Of a stretch of 64,000 nt of DNA, positions 32,431-44,459 are shown piece by piece; the stretch's first letter is position 1; every line of letters begins with the position of its first letter. The position numbers and the translations under genes were made by a program. The stretch lies in contig JARWMV010000246.1 of the NCBI GenBank assembly GCA_030998015.1, positions 992,001 through 1,056,000 of the forward strand, written 5' to 3'. A model generated the notes under the pieces. That model searched no databases. It had not been told where the DNA came from and saw only the letters and a list, made by a program, of their open reading frames with translations. Source of the DNA: Ceratorhiza oryzae-sativae (taxonomy: Eukaryota > Basidiomycota > Agaricomycetes > Cantharellales > Ceratobasidiaceae).

Positions 32431-33519
32431 TGAAGTTGAGCATTTTTTCCTCTCAGCCAATGTGAGGATTGTGGTATTTGAGCCATAACATGCTCAGGAC
32501 CAAATCAATTTTTTCCCACATTTACAACATGGGCACTCAGTGTTTCTTTGTGACCTTGTACCACCAGCTCAAAGCTGCAATATATATTGACTTGTCCTGA
32601 GTTGATGTTTTTGGCCATTGATCACTCTTAGCCTTCCTGGTATTTTCAGCCTTTGAGTTGGGATTGGGTACTGATTGACTAGATGTTAATGTACAAAAAA
32701 ACATGTGCCACCTTAATTGATCATGGCCCACCCAGTAAATTTCTTGATTATGTATGCTGTTTTTTGTTCAGAAGTGGTACTTAGGGGGAATGCATGGAAA
32801 AAATTCAGATTTGGGATTTGTTTCCTGGGGACACACATTTGAATTCCTTACATGTATTTTACCTTTGTACACTATTCAATATTGAGCCCAAGACAATCTT
32901 CCAAGAACCACCTGAGCCTAGCCCTTAAAAGACTCTTCATCACTGGTATCCAGCTCCTCACTTCATATCCTGACATATTTTGTGATGTGCATTTGGCAGA
33001 AATGTGCCCCTTTCCTCTCTAATTATAGCATATGATTGGTGCTTTGCCTTTTCCTGATCAGTCCTGGTCCATGTCATCTATCAGTGGCAATAAGTCAACT
33101 GACATCATGGACACCTTGGATCACCAGGGTGGATCCTGTAGACAACTTGGTGACAATGAATAAAGGGGTAGGGGCAATGGTGACAAGTCACAAGGTAGAG
33201 AGTAAGAATTGAACAAGGTATGTATAGACAAGGAAGTCAAGTTCATGAGGAGACCTCATTGAACTTGACCTGGTTGAAATACAATCTCCAAGCCACATCA
33301 AAACAAACACAACTATCCTATGAGTTGCATCACTGAGTGATAGAAGCTGCTGCAGAGCTGTGGAGTTTCACATCAAAGTTGAAATACATCTTTGTAAGCA
33401 GTCTGGAACATTCCATGACTCACATGATACAGTTGTCCCATAAAAGGAAAGTGTGTTTTGAAAATGTTCTTAAAAATTGTGATAATTGAGAAAATATTGT
33501 ATGGTGAATATATGTGTGA
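32430..33519 (-). pseudogene. Family 1e remnant: protease/gag piece fused to LTR-1
   Basis: 32440-33080 (minus) matches the protease and gag end of copy a at about 2940-3600, with many indels. It joins near 33085 to LTR-1 sequence like 6115-6567, including AACTTGACCT-type motifs around 33235-33275. ORF0, most of gag and the primer site are deleted. The LTR end is cut by the LTR-3 at 33520. Confidence 0.7.
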
Positions 33520-34826
33520 TGTTATGAATTACTAACATTTTCTATTATTTTAGTCTGCTCTGCCAACCTCAATCCATGCCTCTGTAATGAAAATGTGAAA
33601 TACTTGAATTTGGATGTGCTCCAAATTTTACTACTTTGTGTTCCATTTAATAGTAAAAATTCTTTGCTTTCCCAAGCATATTTTATTAAGATTTTACAAT
33701 AAGATCTCAGAGAGATATAGAGTGTGCAATATTTCCTCTTATCAGGAAATAATGATTACAACATTGCACTGCTCATATCTTGGCAACTGCTTACACTATC
33801 AAAGCAATCTTATGCTCTATTGATAGCAAATTTTTGCCAGTATCTTCTGCCCAAAGGTTGTTGCTATCCACTGGATCCTTGTGCCAGAATGGCCTGAGGA
33901 TCATTAGAATCTTACTGGACCATCAATCAAGATCCAATGACTTCAGTGAGTCAGGAGAGCCTTCCAAATTGATCCAGAAGCTTCTCTGACTCACTTTATG
34001 ACTCACTGAGATGTAGCCTCCATTCATTACATGTATATACTATGATAATATGATCTACAAGCCAATAGCAGGTCTCAGATGCATCAATGCCTTCAATCCA
34101 CACCCTGTCTTTACTCTCTTATCCTATACTGGGCTAGGGTGTACCCCAAGTATAGCAGTACCCTCTTTTGATGATTGCACTGGCATGCATGCATCTATTT
34201 GGCTCTGGAATGCCCTCCTCAGGGTATAAAAGGACCTCCTCTGAGGCCCTTCCAGACCACCTCCTTGTCTTACTCAACCCAGACCAGTTATTGGTTTCTT
34301 TTCTCTTTCTATTTCTCTTGTCTGTGTGTGATTTCTTATATAACTAGTACTGAGGAATACAGTACCATATTAGTTATGTACTGTCTGAGTCATTGTATCT
34401 TATATACAGAGTTATATAAGGATACAATATTGCCTGATTGAGCATGACATTCAGTACCAGCTATTAGAGGAAATCTAAGAACCTGTAGCTGAGGAAGTAC
34501 ATGCATTAGGCAGCCCACCATCTATCCTATAAGCTTTTGCTTAAGTCTAGTATTAAGATTAGTATCAGTTAGTCCAAGCAACTAGGGCTGAACTACATTT
34601 AAGATATCTAAGGGAACCTGACCATAGTAGTCTTGCTCTTTATACCTATAAATTAGTGAGTTTACACTGTGAAAGATTAAGACTACCTTGAGTGTTACTT
34701 GATTGCATTGCAACTACTTTGAGCCTTCTTACTCTAGTCTAAGAAGTATTGAGTACGATTAGTGTATACTAACATATCTACATTTGCTTAAGCTCTAGAT
34801 ATTCAAGTGTACCCTGACCTGTAACA
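33520..34826 (+). repeat. LTR-3 copy, right arm of an inverted pair
   Basis: 1307 bp from TGTTATGAATT to TGTAACA, reverse complement of 30866-32173 with very few differences; two 69- and 88-residue frames are identical in both. No matching target duplication (TGTGA against GCAAG). Confidence 0.9.
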
Positions 34827-34844
34827 GCAAGCAGTTTTGTCCCA

Positions 34845-36303
34845 AACTGTATATTCAGCAAATGATGTTACATACTGTATAGAATCCTAGCATCAAGGCA
34901 ACAGATTGAGAGTATATACACACCAAACAGCTAAGATCCTGCAGAGATACCAATGACCCAAAAAAGGGGTGTCATGCAATGAGTACTGTGGCACATAATC
35001 AGATTCCATCCAAGTTGATGATATTTTGCCCAGGTCTTTCTCACCTGGGAGGCTAGTAGGGAGCAGTAAGCATCAACAGATAGAGGAAGAAATGATTGAA
35101 AAAATGTGTAGGTAACAAGATGCAATCCATACTAATCATGGAAAGGAGCCTCCAGAAAGGCAGTGGGTATGCTGTCCATGTTGCATGCCCTACTATGCAT
35201 TTAGTGTGCATTTATTGGATGTAATACTTCTTTTGGCATATGCACTGAGGTGTACAAGATATTTAGACAGCTGAGAGAGTGGTTGCAGCCTGTTTGTATT
35301 TAACAAACTTTATTTCTGTATTTGTGCAAAGGCAAGAATTGCATCAATGACACAGTTGCATCTCATGCAGGAACACCAGACTGTTGATCAATGGTGGATT
35401 TAGTTGACTTTATCAGTCCTCACTTGACCTACTACAATTAGCATCCAGGTGCCTTTGGGACTGACCCAAGAGATGTGATTTACACCTTGCCAATGGACCT
35501 CCTGTTGCACATCTCCAATTAGACAAGGTTTTGCCATTAAGAAGGCCAAATATAACACAGAGAATATATCTTTAGTTCTTGTCAACCAAATTCTACAGTT
35601 TTATGCTACATTCCTACAGCTTTGGTAACCTGTGTGAATTACACTAATGGGGGTCCATTGTAGAGGTATAAATCATATCTCTTGGGTCAGTCCCAAAGGC
35701 ACCTGGATGCTAATTGTAGTAGGTCAAGTGAGGACTGATAAAGTCAACTAAATCCACCATTGATCAACAGTCTGGTGTTCCTGCATGAGATGCAACTGTG
35801 TCATTGATGCAATTCTTGCCTTTGCACAAATACAGAAATAAAGTTTGTTAAATACAAACAGGCTGCAACCACTCTCTCAGCTGTCTAAATATCTTGTACA
35901 CCTCAGTGCATATTCCAAAAGAAGTATTACATCCAATATATACACACTAAATGCATAGTAGGGCATGCAACATGGACAGCATACCCACTGCCTTTCTGGA
36001 GGCTCCTTTCCATGATTAGTATGGATTGCATCTTGTTACCTACACATTTTGTCAATCATTTCTTCCTCTATCTGTTGACGCTTACTGCTCCCTACTAGCC
36101 TCCCAGGTGAGAAAGATCTGGACAAAATATCATCAACTTGGATGGAATCTGATTATGTGCCACAGTACTTGTTGCATGACCCCCCTGTTTTGGGTCATTG
36201 GTATCTCTGCAGGATCTCAGCTGTTTGGTGTGCACATACTCTCAATCTGTTGCCTTGATGCTAAGATTCTACATAGTATGTAACATGATTTGCTGAGTAT
36301 ACA
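34845..36303. mobile_element. 1.46-kb foldback element with ~640-bp inverted arms
   Basis: Left arm about 34845-35489 and right arm about 35664-36303 are inverted copies, estimated at over 90% alike by eye, around a centre of about 174 bp (35490-35663). Examples are GCATCAAGGCAACAGATTGAG / CTCAATCTGTTGCCTTGATGC and GGTGCCTTTGGGACTGACCC / GGGTCAGTCCCAAAGGCACC. The outer ends (CTGTATATTCAGCAAATG) lack a clear target duplication. No convincing coding region. Confidence 0.75.
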
Positions 36304-37555
36304 GAGTTAGCTTCTATAGATGATGCTTTTAGCAGCTGTTGTTTATGCAGATGGTTTTTTGGGTAACTGTATGTGCACCTCCTAGAAATCACTACTGGAG
36401 GCTACTCATAAAAAATCCAGCAGGGCAAATGGACTACTGCATCTCAGAAATACCCATATAGCTCTGGGCTTTTCAGACAGGGGGCCTGCAACAAGGTGAA
36501 TCATTCATAGTGCAGCCATGTAATGCAATGCACCAATTGAAATAGTGTCAGTCATCTTCTGAGAGATTTACCATGCATTTGATATAATGGTGACCACCTG
36601 TCCAAAGATTATCTGTGCTTCTGAAGTTGTCCATTGCATTAGGACTGGCTCTAAACTCCCAGTTCACCCTCTACCAGCCTCCTGACCAATCTTGGCCTTC
36701 AGGGGGTTTCCCCCTTGATTCCATCTTGTAATCCTGCTTCTATGGGGCTGATCTTTTGCAGAAATACCAGATATAGGTTTTACACATTAATACATAGGGG
36801 GGGAGCAAGGTTTGCATGGCTGGATTTGCTAGTGCTTGTGGTGTTGATCAGAGGTTACATCACCCTGAATCACTGTTTTCTCCTCCAATAGTACACATAA
36901 AGTTTAGCTGATACTTCCATTGGAATCTCCTCCCTTAGACATGTTGAATGGTACCACTTATGCAAGTCTTTGCTCATTAACCCACCAAGGGGTTCAGCTG
37001 CACTTATCCCTGAATATTTCTGCAGCATATTTTGCTGTCAATGACCTCAGGAAAGAGAATTATGAAAGATTGTAGTACACCACTAGAATGCTATGAATGT
37101 TCCACAGTTAATGGTGTATCAAGTGAACAATTATTAGAAGTTTCAGAAAAATCATAACAACTGCAATAGCAGTTACTCTAGCATTCCCTTGGTAGCACAT
37201 AGAAAAATCCTGGTGCTTAAATACCAAAATCTTGGCAGCATTCTGTGTGGAAATTTGCATCTTGAGGCTAATTCAGGCACCAGCACTGATGTGATATATG
37301 TGGAGAATATGTAGGAAACTACCAAATTAAGTAGTCAAGTCATTGTGCAACCTTGTAGTAATATTCCTATATTTTTCCTATTTTTCTGACTACACATATA
37401 CCCACTCAAAATGGTTGGATAACAGTCTTGCTTGTACTTGTTCCCACTGTAGCAACCGCAGAACGCAGCTGTGGAGTCCACACTGTCCACAGCATATGCA
37501 GTCCAAGTGTAGCCCACAGTTGCTGCAATGGGCAGCCTGCAGCAACTGTGCAGCA
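36304..37555. other. Unassigned non-coding stretch
   Basis: I see no ORF of note, no LTR ends and no match to the repeats elsewhere. Local features are G-runs at about 36481 and 36796 and a CAG/CTG-rich tract at 37445-37555 with GCAGC and CAGCA motifs. Confidence 0.5.
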
Positions 37556-38340
37556 TGTTGAGACCCCCTGTTACTATCCTTTGGTCTTCCTTAAGTAGTG
37601 GCTACATTGGTTGTATTGTCTATTTCTATCTATTGTGTGTCTCTATTCTACAGTGTATGGTTAAGGTCCCTGTGGTGGACAAGATAAAGCAAGCTGAGGT
37701 CCTCCAGCTTGCTCCTTATTTCTTATATATCCCACAAGGTGTGAGTCATACCTTTCCACAGTCCACAGTGTTTACAGGTCATGTGAGTAGTCTGGTCATG
37801 AGTAAACAGTGTGGATACCTCACATAATTGTCTATAACCCCTATGTAAGTTGCTCTTAGGGTTGTTGCAGCTCCAAATCTTATAGAGCTGTGCAAGGCCC
37901 CAGGGTTATGTGATTTAAGCACTGAGGTCATGTGATAACTCACTCCTCACTCCAAGTTACAATGGAGAGAATTGCAGGAAAAAGTTAGGTAACCACTTTA
38001 AGCACCAAGGTCATGTGATGTGTTAAGTGCCAGGGTCACATGACAACTTGCTCCTGCAATTCTCTCCATTGTAACTTGGAGCAAGGAGCAAGTTGTCATG
38101 TGATCTGGGTGCTTACAATGGTCACATGACCTTGGCACTTATTGTGGTTATCTAACTTGCTCCTGCAATTCTCTCCATTGTAACTTGGAGTGAGGAGCAA
38201 GTTAGATAACAACCATAAGCACTAGGCTAAGTGCCAATGTCACTTGACCTTGTTTATAGCTTGTTTGACTTAGGAGAAAATGCTATAAATTATAGGCTAA
38301 TTCTCTTGTTATGTTATGGCTGTCTATGCAGGTCATAACA
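37556..38340 (-). repeat. Solo LTR-4 with TSD CAGCA and internal hairpin repeats
   Basis: Ends TGTTGAGACC...GTCATAACA; CAGCA at 37551-37555 and 38341-38345. It matches 28037-28712 with all CpGs lost. A block of about 45 bp with CAATTCTCTCCATTGTAACTTGGAG occurs at about 38050-38095 and 38160-38206, and inverted at 37935-37980, so the LTR can fold into long hairpins. Confidence 0.9.
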
Positions 38341-38525
38341 CAGCAGTCCATAGTCACTGTGCAGCAGCATGTAGACCCAGTATTTGCTGTCTCCAAAACA
38401 TACATAAGGAGGGCCTCCTAGGCTGTTGAATATCATCCTTTCCTCTCTTTCCCTCATCTCTTATATTTTTTGCACAAGCAAGCCAGAGACATTGTTAAGC
38501 TCAGCTCCATCATTAGCCCATGCTG
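38341..38525. other. Unassigned stretch
   Basis: Continuation of the DNA into which the solo LTR-4 inserted. A pyrimidine-rich tract (38440-38470) resembles the end of an LTR but no partner is visible. Confidence 0.4.
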
Positions 38526-39248
38526 TTAGCTACTCTGTGCATATTCCCAGAGCAACCACCTTATGCAGGTTTGCCAGTCCATGTCACTAGGCCTGGTAAG
38601 TCCCAACAATGACCAAGTAGCCTGGCCATAGCATGCAAGATCTGCAAGACCAATACATAAGGGGGGCAAGCACTTCAGAGATACTCCCACACTGTACAAC
38701 TCATAGGACCATACAACAGATGTACACCAGTAGACATCTTGTATAAGAAAACCATCTGCAATCACAATAGTAGAAACAGGAACAGAACTCACACCCATTG
38801 TACCTTTAATTAGGCTCACAATGGCTACTTGTTACATATCCTTGTTGCTCATGGCCACCAACTATGCAGTAGTCCTTGCTATTAATAACATCCCTACACA
38901 ACCAATACAAACATGTATAATTAACAACTGGCAGTGGCAATACTGGAATTTTAGGTGCCTCCAGCCAGGATTCAACATCATATCCATAACTCCTGTATGA
39001 AACAGCTCCAGTGTATCTGGCTGGTTCAGCCACAGTTTGCTTGCAAACTGAGCAATGAACACAGCCTCAAGGAAATTGAATGCAGTGGCTCCAGCATTGG
39101 AGAACACAGTAGGAAAAGTATGCAATATCAGATTGTTGGGCCAAAACATAGCCACTGGGAGGGATGGATTGATGGGAGCAAACAATGCGATGATGAGGTT
39201 GGTTTTGCACCATGCATGGGGTAGATGCCAATTTGCTTGAAGGCACAC
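38526..39248 (-). pseudogene. Possible decayed host membrane-protein gene
   Basis: Minus-strand frames at 39248-38862 and 38819-38526 contain hydrophobic stretches; the second has TIVIADGFLIQDVYW and a following aliphatic run, reminiscent of agaricomycete multi-span membrane proteins with an ADG(F/L)L motif. The frames do not join without shifts. The similarity is from memory of a pattern, not an alignment; it could be chance in an eroded transposon. Confidence 0.25.
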
Positions 39249-39299
39249 TTGATGTTCTTGTGGACACAGAATTGACAGTGTGAGTTTCTTACATTGACA

Positions 39300-40090
39300 A
39301 GGTTACTTCCTCAGGGATTGGAATAGGGTGTGTTACAAGGCAAAACCAGCTTTGAAGAATGGTAGGGAAGAGCTGGCAAGGTAACATACTTTGTTGCCAA
39401 CCTCTGCAGCTGTCCCACAGATGATTCCAGGATCATGTATATGCTGATGAACCTGAAGGAGGGCAGCCCCAAACAAGTGGGCCAATACCACCTCAATAAG
39501 CTGCTTGGGGGAGAATGGGATCTGCTTATGGACAGTTGGGAAGCATTTGAAACTGGATTCCTTGCCAATCGGTCTGATTCTGCGGCCTGCAGGTTGCTGA
39601 GTGCCAAATCAACAAGCTGACACAAACAGGTTCTGCCGGCAACTTTGCCACCGAGTTTTAGGGTCATTGCAGGAGAGCTGGAATGGTCTGACAGGGCTCA
39701 GATGGCTGCATTCTGCTGAGGTCTCAAGCCCTTTGTCCATGGCAAGCTGCTTGTGCACACCATAGGCTGAAGCATCACCAGTTTGGATTAGCTGATCAGT
39801 ATTGTCTGCCTCATTGACAACACAATCTTTTTGAGGCATGCAAAGAAATCCAGTCAACCTCAAACTCCTTGTGGCTGAGCACCTCCAAATGCAAAAGTGC
39901 AAGATCAGGCAGCTTTGTGACAATGGAGATCAGGGAGAAGCACAGTTAGGCAGGACAATGCCCCAAATGCAGCAATCCTAGCCACAAGTTTGAAAACTGC
40001 CCCAATGGTTGGAAACTTAAAGCTGAAGAACATCCTAAGCCAGTCTCAGGGAAGGTTGGAAGCTTGATTGATCTGGAGGAACCTACAAAA
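39300..40090 (+). pseudogene. gag: Gag of the Family 5 gypsy element
   Basis: 39435-39620 has the capsid-type block (GGEWDLLMDSWEAFETGFLAN), then after several stops a zinc knuckle near 39960-40000 (CPKCSNPSHKFENC, C-x2-C-x4-H-x4-C). It precedes the protease by about 100 bases. The N-terminus is not recognisable. Confidence 0.65.
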
Positions 40091-40104
40091 TTGGGAAAAG
40101 CCTA

Positions 40105-40527
40105 ATGCAGCCCATTTTAGGAGGGTCTGATGCTGCAATCCCTCCCACAATGTCATCAAAAACACTTATCCGTCGTGCAATTCAATCCAAATCATCTCTC
40201 CTAATCACTCTTGACATTGAGAGAATCACAGGCTCCTATTCAGCTCTTATTGACTCTGGTTCCTCTGCAAATTCTATTGACCCTCAACATGTGTATCATC
40301 TATATATTCCCCTCACAGAACTCAGTTCCCCACAACAGGTTGTTGGGATTAATGGCAAAGAAGTTTGGGACTTGGTCTGCCTCAAATGCGCTATCAAATT
40401 CACTCTACAACCACATTCCTTCACTTTAACCTTCTTATGTGTCCCTCTTGGTGACTGGGACATCATTCTGGGACTTCGCTGGATGCAGCAGGCCTACCCT
40501 GCCCTGACATGGACTGGCCAAACATGA
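40105..40527 (+). pseudogene. Aspartic protease of Family 5
   Basis: The active-site motif ALIDSGSSANSID lies about 50 residues in, with WDIILGLRWMQ at the second half. The frame is open but runs out at 40527, overlapping the RT frame by 19 bases, so a shift is needed to join them. Confidence 0.8.
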
Positions 40528-41945
40528 CCATCACACTTACTGAGACAATCTCTGGGAAGAATGCAGTTATTACAAACACTCTGGAAATCCCTCCTGCGTT
40601 CCAAGAGTTCCAGAAAATATTTGGGGAAGAACTCTTCACCTCTCTACCCCCTCACTGGCCCTATGATAGCACAATTCCTCTGGATGACAGCAAGGATGTG
40701 CCTTGGGGTCCTAACTGCCCAATGACTCCAGCTGAGAGAGCTGCACTTAGGGAACACCTTGATACAGAGCTCACAAGTGGCAAGATCTGTCCCAGCACCT
40801 CCCCTGCAGGTGCTTCAGTAATGTTTGTCAAGAAAGCTGATGGCTGCTCAAACCTGGTGGTTGACTATCAACATCTGAATGATATCACCATCAAGGACCA
40901 CTACAAACTGCTGCATCCGGATGAGCTGATTGAGAAGCTCCAACCTGCAAAGATCTCCACTAAGCTGGATTTGCATTCAGGATACAACATTGTGTGCATG
41001 AAGAAAGGGGACAAGTGGAAAACAGCATACTGCACCAAATTTGGGCTATTTGAATATCTGGTCATGCCATCTGGCTGCACAAATGCATCTGTTGTGTTCC
41101 AGCATTATATGAACAACATCTTCAGGGACATCTTGGATATTTTTGTCATTGTCTACCTGGATGACATCACGATCTTCTCTAACAACAGAGAGGAGCATGT
41201 GGGACATGTGAGGGAGGTTCTCACATGTTGACAGAAGCATAACCTATTCTGCAACCCTTCCAAGTGCCATTTTTTAGTCACCTCAGTTACTTACATTGAC
41301 TTTGTGATAACTCCTGAATGGGTCTCAATGGAGAAGGAGAAAAAAGTCAAGTCAATTAATTGAATGGCCAGCTCCTCTGACTGAAACAAGTTCAGAGTTC
41401 CCTGGGATTTGCAAACTTCTACTGTTACTTCATTGCAGATTACAGCCAGTTGGCAAGACCACTGCATGCTCTTACACATCTGGATGTCCTGTGGCACAAG
41501 GGAGAAGAGTAGAAAGCAGAATTTGATGGCATCAAACAAGCAATTTCATCAGAACCTGTGCTCACACACCCAAATGAGGATGAACACTATCTTCTGGAAA
41601 TTGTTGCTTCTGGCAATGCAATGTGTGCCATGCTGTCTCAGTGACAGGCTGATGGATTCATTCACCCTGTAGCCCTCAAGTCAACCAGCTTCTCCACTCA
41701 ATTATGGTACTCATGACAAGGCACTACTGGCTATAATTTGCTCATTTGAACACTGGTGCATTTTCCTGGAAGGAACAAAGCACCAAGTCACTGTCTTGAC
41801 TGATCTCAACAATCTGGAGATCTGGAAGGCTCCCAGGAACTTAAACAGATGGCATGTGTGCTGGCACCTCACCTTGGCCTGCTTCAACTTTGTCATTGCA
41901 CATAAGCCAGGTAATCAGTCAGAGAAACCAGATGCGCTCTCATAG
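40509..41945 (+). pseudogene. Reverse transcriptase and RNase H of Family 5
   Basis: 40509-41231 holds fingers and palm: PLDDSKDVPWG, SAGASVMFVKKADG-type block, TKFGLFEYLVMPSG and YLDD (VYLDDITIFSNN). A TGA at 41229 is at the VLxxL position where arginine is usual. The thumb and RNase H follow in pieces to 41945 (ALLAIICSFEHW, VLTDLNNLEIW, AHKPGNQ-type blocks). It belongs to a different gypsy lineage from Families 1 and 2. Confidence 0.85.
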
Positions 41946-41984
41946 CAGCCAGATCACATCCCTTCAGAGCCTGAGTATCAAATA

Positions 41985-43570
41985 ATGCTTCCAGAACACC
42001 TGTTTGTTGGCAAAGCAGCAGATATGTCAGCCCTGCTTATTTCCCTCATCAAAGTCACCCTGCCAGAGGATCCTAGCCTTGAAGTGATTATCTCTGCTGT
42101 CTCCAGTGAAGAGAACATGCCCCAATCTGTGGCAGCAAAGTTCGAGCACTATTCTATGCAGGATGGAGTCTTGTTCTGTCAGGGAAGAGATGTTTTCCCT
42201 TATGAGCCTGACATCAAACTGAGCTTATTATCTCATTTCCATGATTCTCCAGCTGCTGGGTGTCATGGACATGCATGTACGCTGGAGCTATTGTGCTGAC
42301 ACTACTACTGGCCAGCTAAAAAGTTCCAGGTCAAGCACTATGTAGACGTTTGCACAATCTGCCAAAGGAGCAAGGGGCATGAAAAACACTGTGCCCTTCA
42401 GCCTCTCCCTGTTCCTGCCAGACCCTGAGAAGATATCTCAAAAGATTTCATTGTCAAGCTGCCAACATGCAAGGGCTTTGACAGCATTCTGACAGTTGTA
42501 GACCACTTCTCCAGGATGATGCACCTGATCCCTGGCAGAGAGGCAGCATCAGCAGAAGATGTCGCATAGATGTTCCTCCGTGACGTCTGGAAGCTGCATT
42601 GCACTCCTAGAACGACCACATCAGACAGGGGGCCATCTTTCAAAGCCAGATTCCTGAAGGCTATTTGCAGATTGCTCCAAATTCATCCCAAACTCTCTGC
42701 GGCCTATCACCTGCAAACAGATGGGCAAACTGAGATCAATAATCAGTGGGTAGAAGCTTACTTGTGCACCTTTGTAAACCACATGCAAACTGACTTGGCA
42801 GACTGGCTTCCTCTTGCTGAATTTGCTCACAACAACACATGAAGTGAAGCTACAGCCAAATCTCCATTTGAGATTGTTTATGGTTGCTCCCCAGCAATTG
42901 CACAGTCTCTGGAACCCACTTGAGTTGCTGTGGCAGATGACAGGGCTATGGAACTTCACCAGACTATCCATGATGTCATTGCTGCACTCTAATGGACACC
43001 AGAACACTACAAAACAAGCAGACAAAGGCAAATCTCAGAATTCAGCATTGGTGATAAGGTTTGGCTTCTGAGCATGAATACAATATCTCAGTCACCCAAA
43101 AAGAAGCTGGATCACATGTGATATGGTCCCTTCCCAGTTGCTGAGCCTGTAGGCTCATGTGCATAAAAGCTGGACCTCCCAGAGGGCATGAAGATACACC
43201 ATGTTTTCAATGTCTCACTTCTATTTGCTGTGGTTAAAGACATGTATTTTGGCTGCTCCTTTGCAACTCTCCCACTCCAGTAATCACATAACAAGGGGAG
43301 GAACATTATGAGGTTGACAAATTCCTGGATTGGAAAGTTAAGGATGGAAAATGGCGCTTCAGGGTCAGATGGAAGGGTGATGGTCCACTTGATGACACAA
43401 GGAAAGATTTGGAGGAGCTGAAACACTTGGATGGGAAAATGAGGGACTTCCTGGCAAACCACCCAGATGCTCCAGCACCTGGAGACCCTGTTCATGTGAG
43501 CAGACTCCCAGCTACAAGAGGGAGGAGGGTAGGGCAACAGCGCAGCAAGTCCAAAACAACCCATTTTGAT
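41985..43570 (+). pseudogene. Integrase of Family 5 with chromodomain-like end
   Basis: 41985-42299 is the zinc-binding end (HFHDSPAAGCHG...CTICQRSKG), with an altered GHxG. The core shows VVDHFSRMMHLIP, SDRGPSF and QTDGQTEINNQ (DDE) up to 42842. The C-terminus (MKIHHVFNVSLL near 43195) and a weak chromodomain-like block (43290-43470) follow. Stops are frequent. The Ala/Pro/His-rich tail runs on to about 43750. Confidence 0.82.
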
Positions 43571-44459
43571 CAATTACACTCTGCTGCTGCCTCCCTCACT
43601 CCCAATTCTGCTCCTTGCTGCCCCATATCACTGCCTAACCACCATGTTGCTGCACCTCCAGTTCAACTGCATCACTCACATCAGCCACTACATCAGCACC
43701 ATCCCCAAGGTCATGCTCAACTGCCTTGGAAAGGGGGACATCTTCTCTAGTGCTTTGCTGAGCCATCACATCTACAGAGAGTGCCACTACATCAGCAGAG
43801 GTGTCTACAGGTACCCTGGCATCGGGCACCGGTTTTGGCCTGACCTCAATGGCAAAGACACTCCCAGATCCCTCACCAATAGCACCTACTATCACTAGTT
43901 GCACCTTGTTGCTGTAGACTGCTTCTCCATTGCCTACATGACACAATGGTATTCTAATGGGCTTCATTACTGGTGGGCTCCAGAGCCATCTCCCCAAGAT
44001 GACCTGGTTGCCCGTTTTACAGACCTGTCCCTTCAGTATCCACCGGAGGCAGCAATGCTGGGGGTACATGTCAAGCATTCATGCACCCAGTCTGATGGTA
44101 GAGGGAGCAGAGGGGATGACAGTTGTGCCACAAAGGAGTCTGCCAAGTTGATAAAGGAGGATTGGGAGAAGATGCTGTCCCTGTGTGAAGCCTGCCCCAA
44201 TTGCTCCACCATTGTGGTCATAGGAGGTGGGCAATGTCATAAGCCAACTACTGACATGTTCATTGATTTTAGTGGTGATATCCCTCTCTCATTTTCTGAT
44301 TTTACCTGCTCCTTGCAGTGTGTACTTGTGCATGTGCTTCCATTTTTGCCTGTGGTTGCTTGTCTTGCTTGTCCTTGCCTGTTCTTGCTAACACTTGCTC
44401 ATATTTGCTTCCTGTCACTTGTCCTGTGCTAGCCATTGCCTGTCCTTACACATTGCTTA
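43571..44459 (+). other. 3' tail of Family 5, unassigned
   Basis: Several overlapping frames (43566-43898, 43899-44432) are open without known motifs; the second ends in a hydrophobic Cys/Leu-rich run encoded by a pyrimidine-rich repeat (CTTGCTTGTCC, TTGCTTGTCTTGC; 44340-44440). No 3' LTR is recognisable before the LTR-3 start at 44460. Confidence 0.4.

Noticed and set aside
43899..44432. A 177-residue frame ending in a hydrophobic run, considered as an envelope-like protein
   Set aside because: The hydrophobic run is encoded by a simple CTTGCTTGTCC-type repeat, and there is no signal peptide or cleavage motif.
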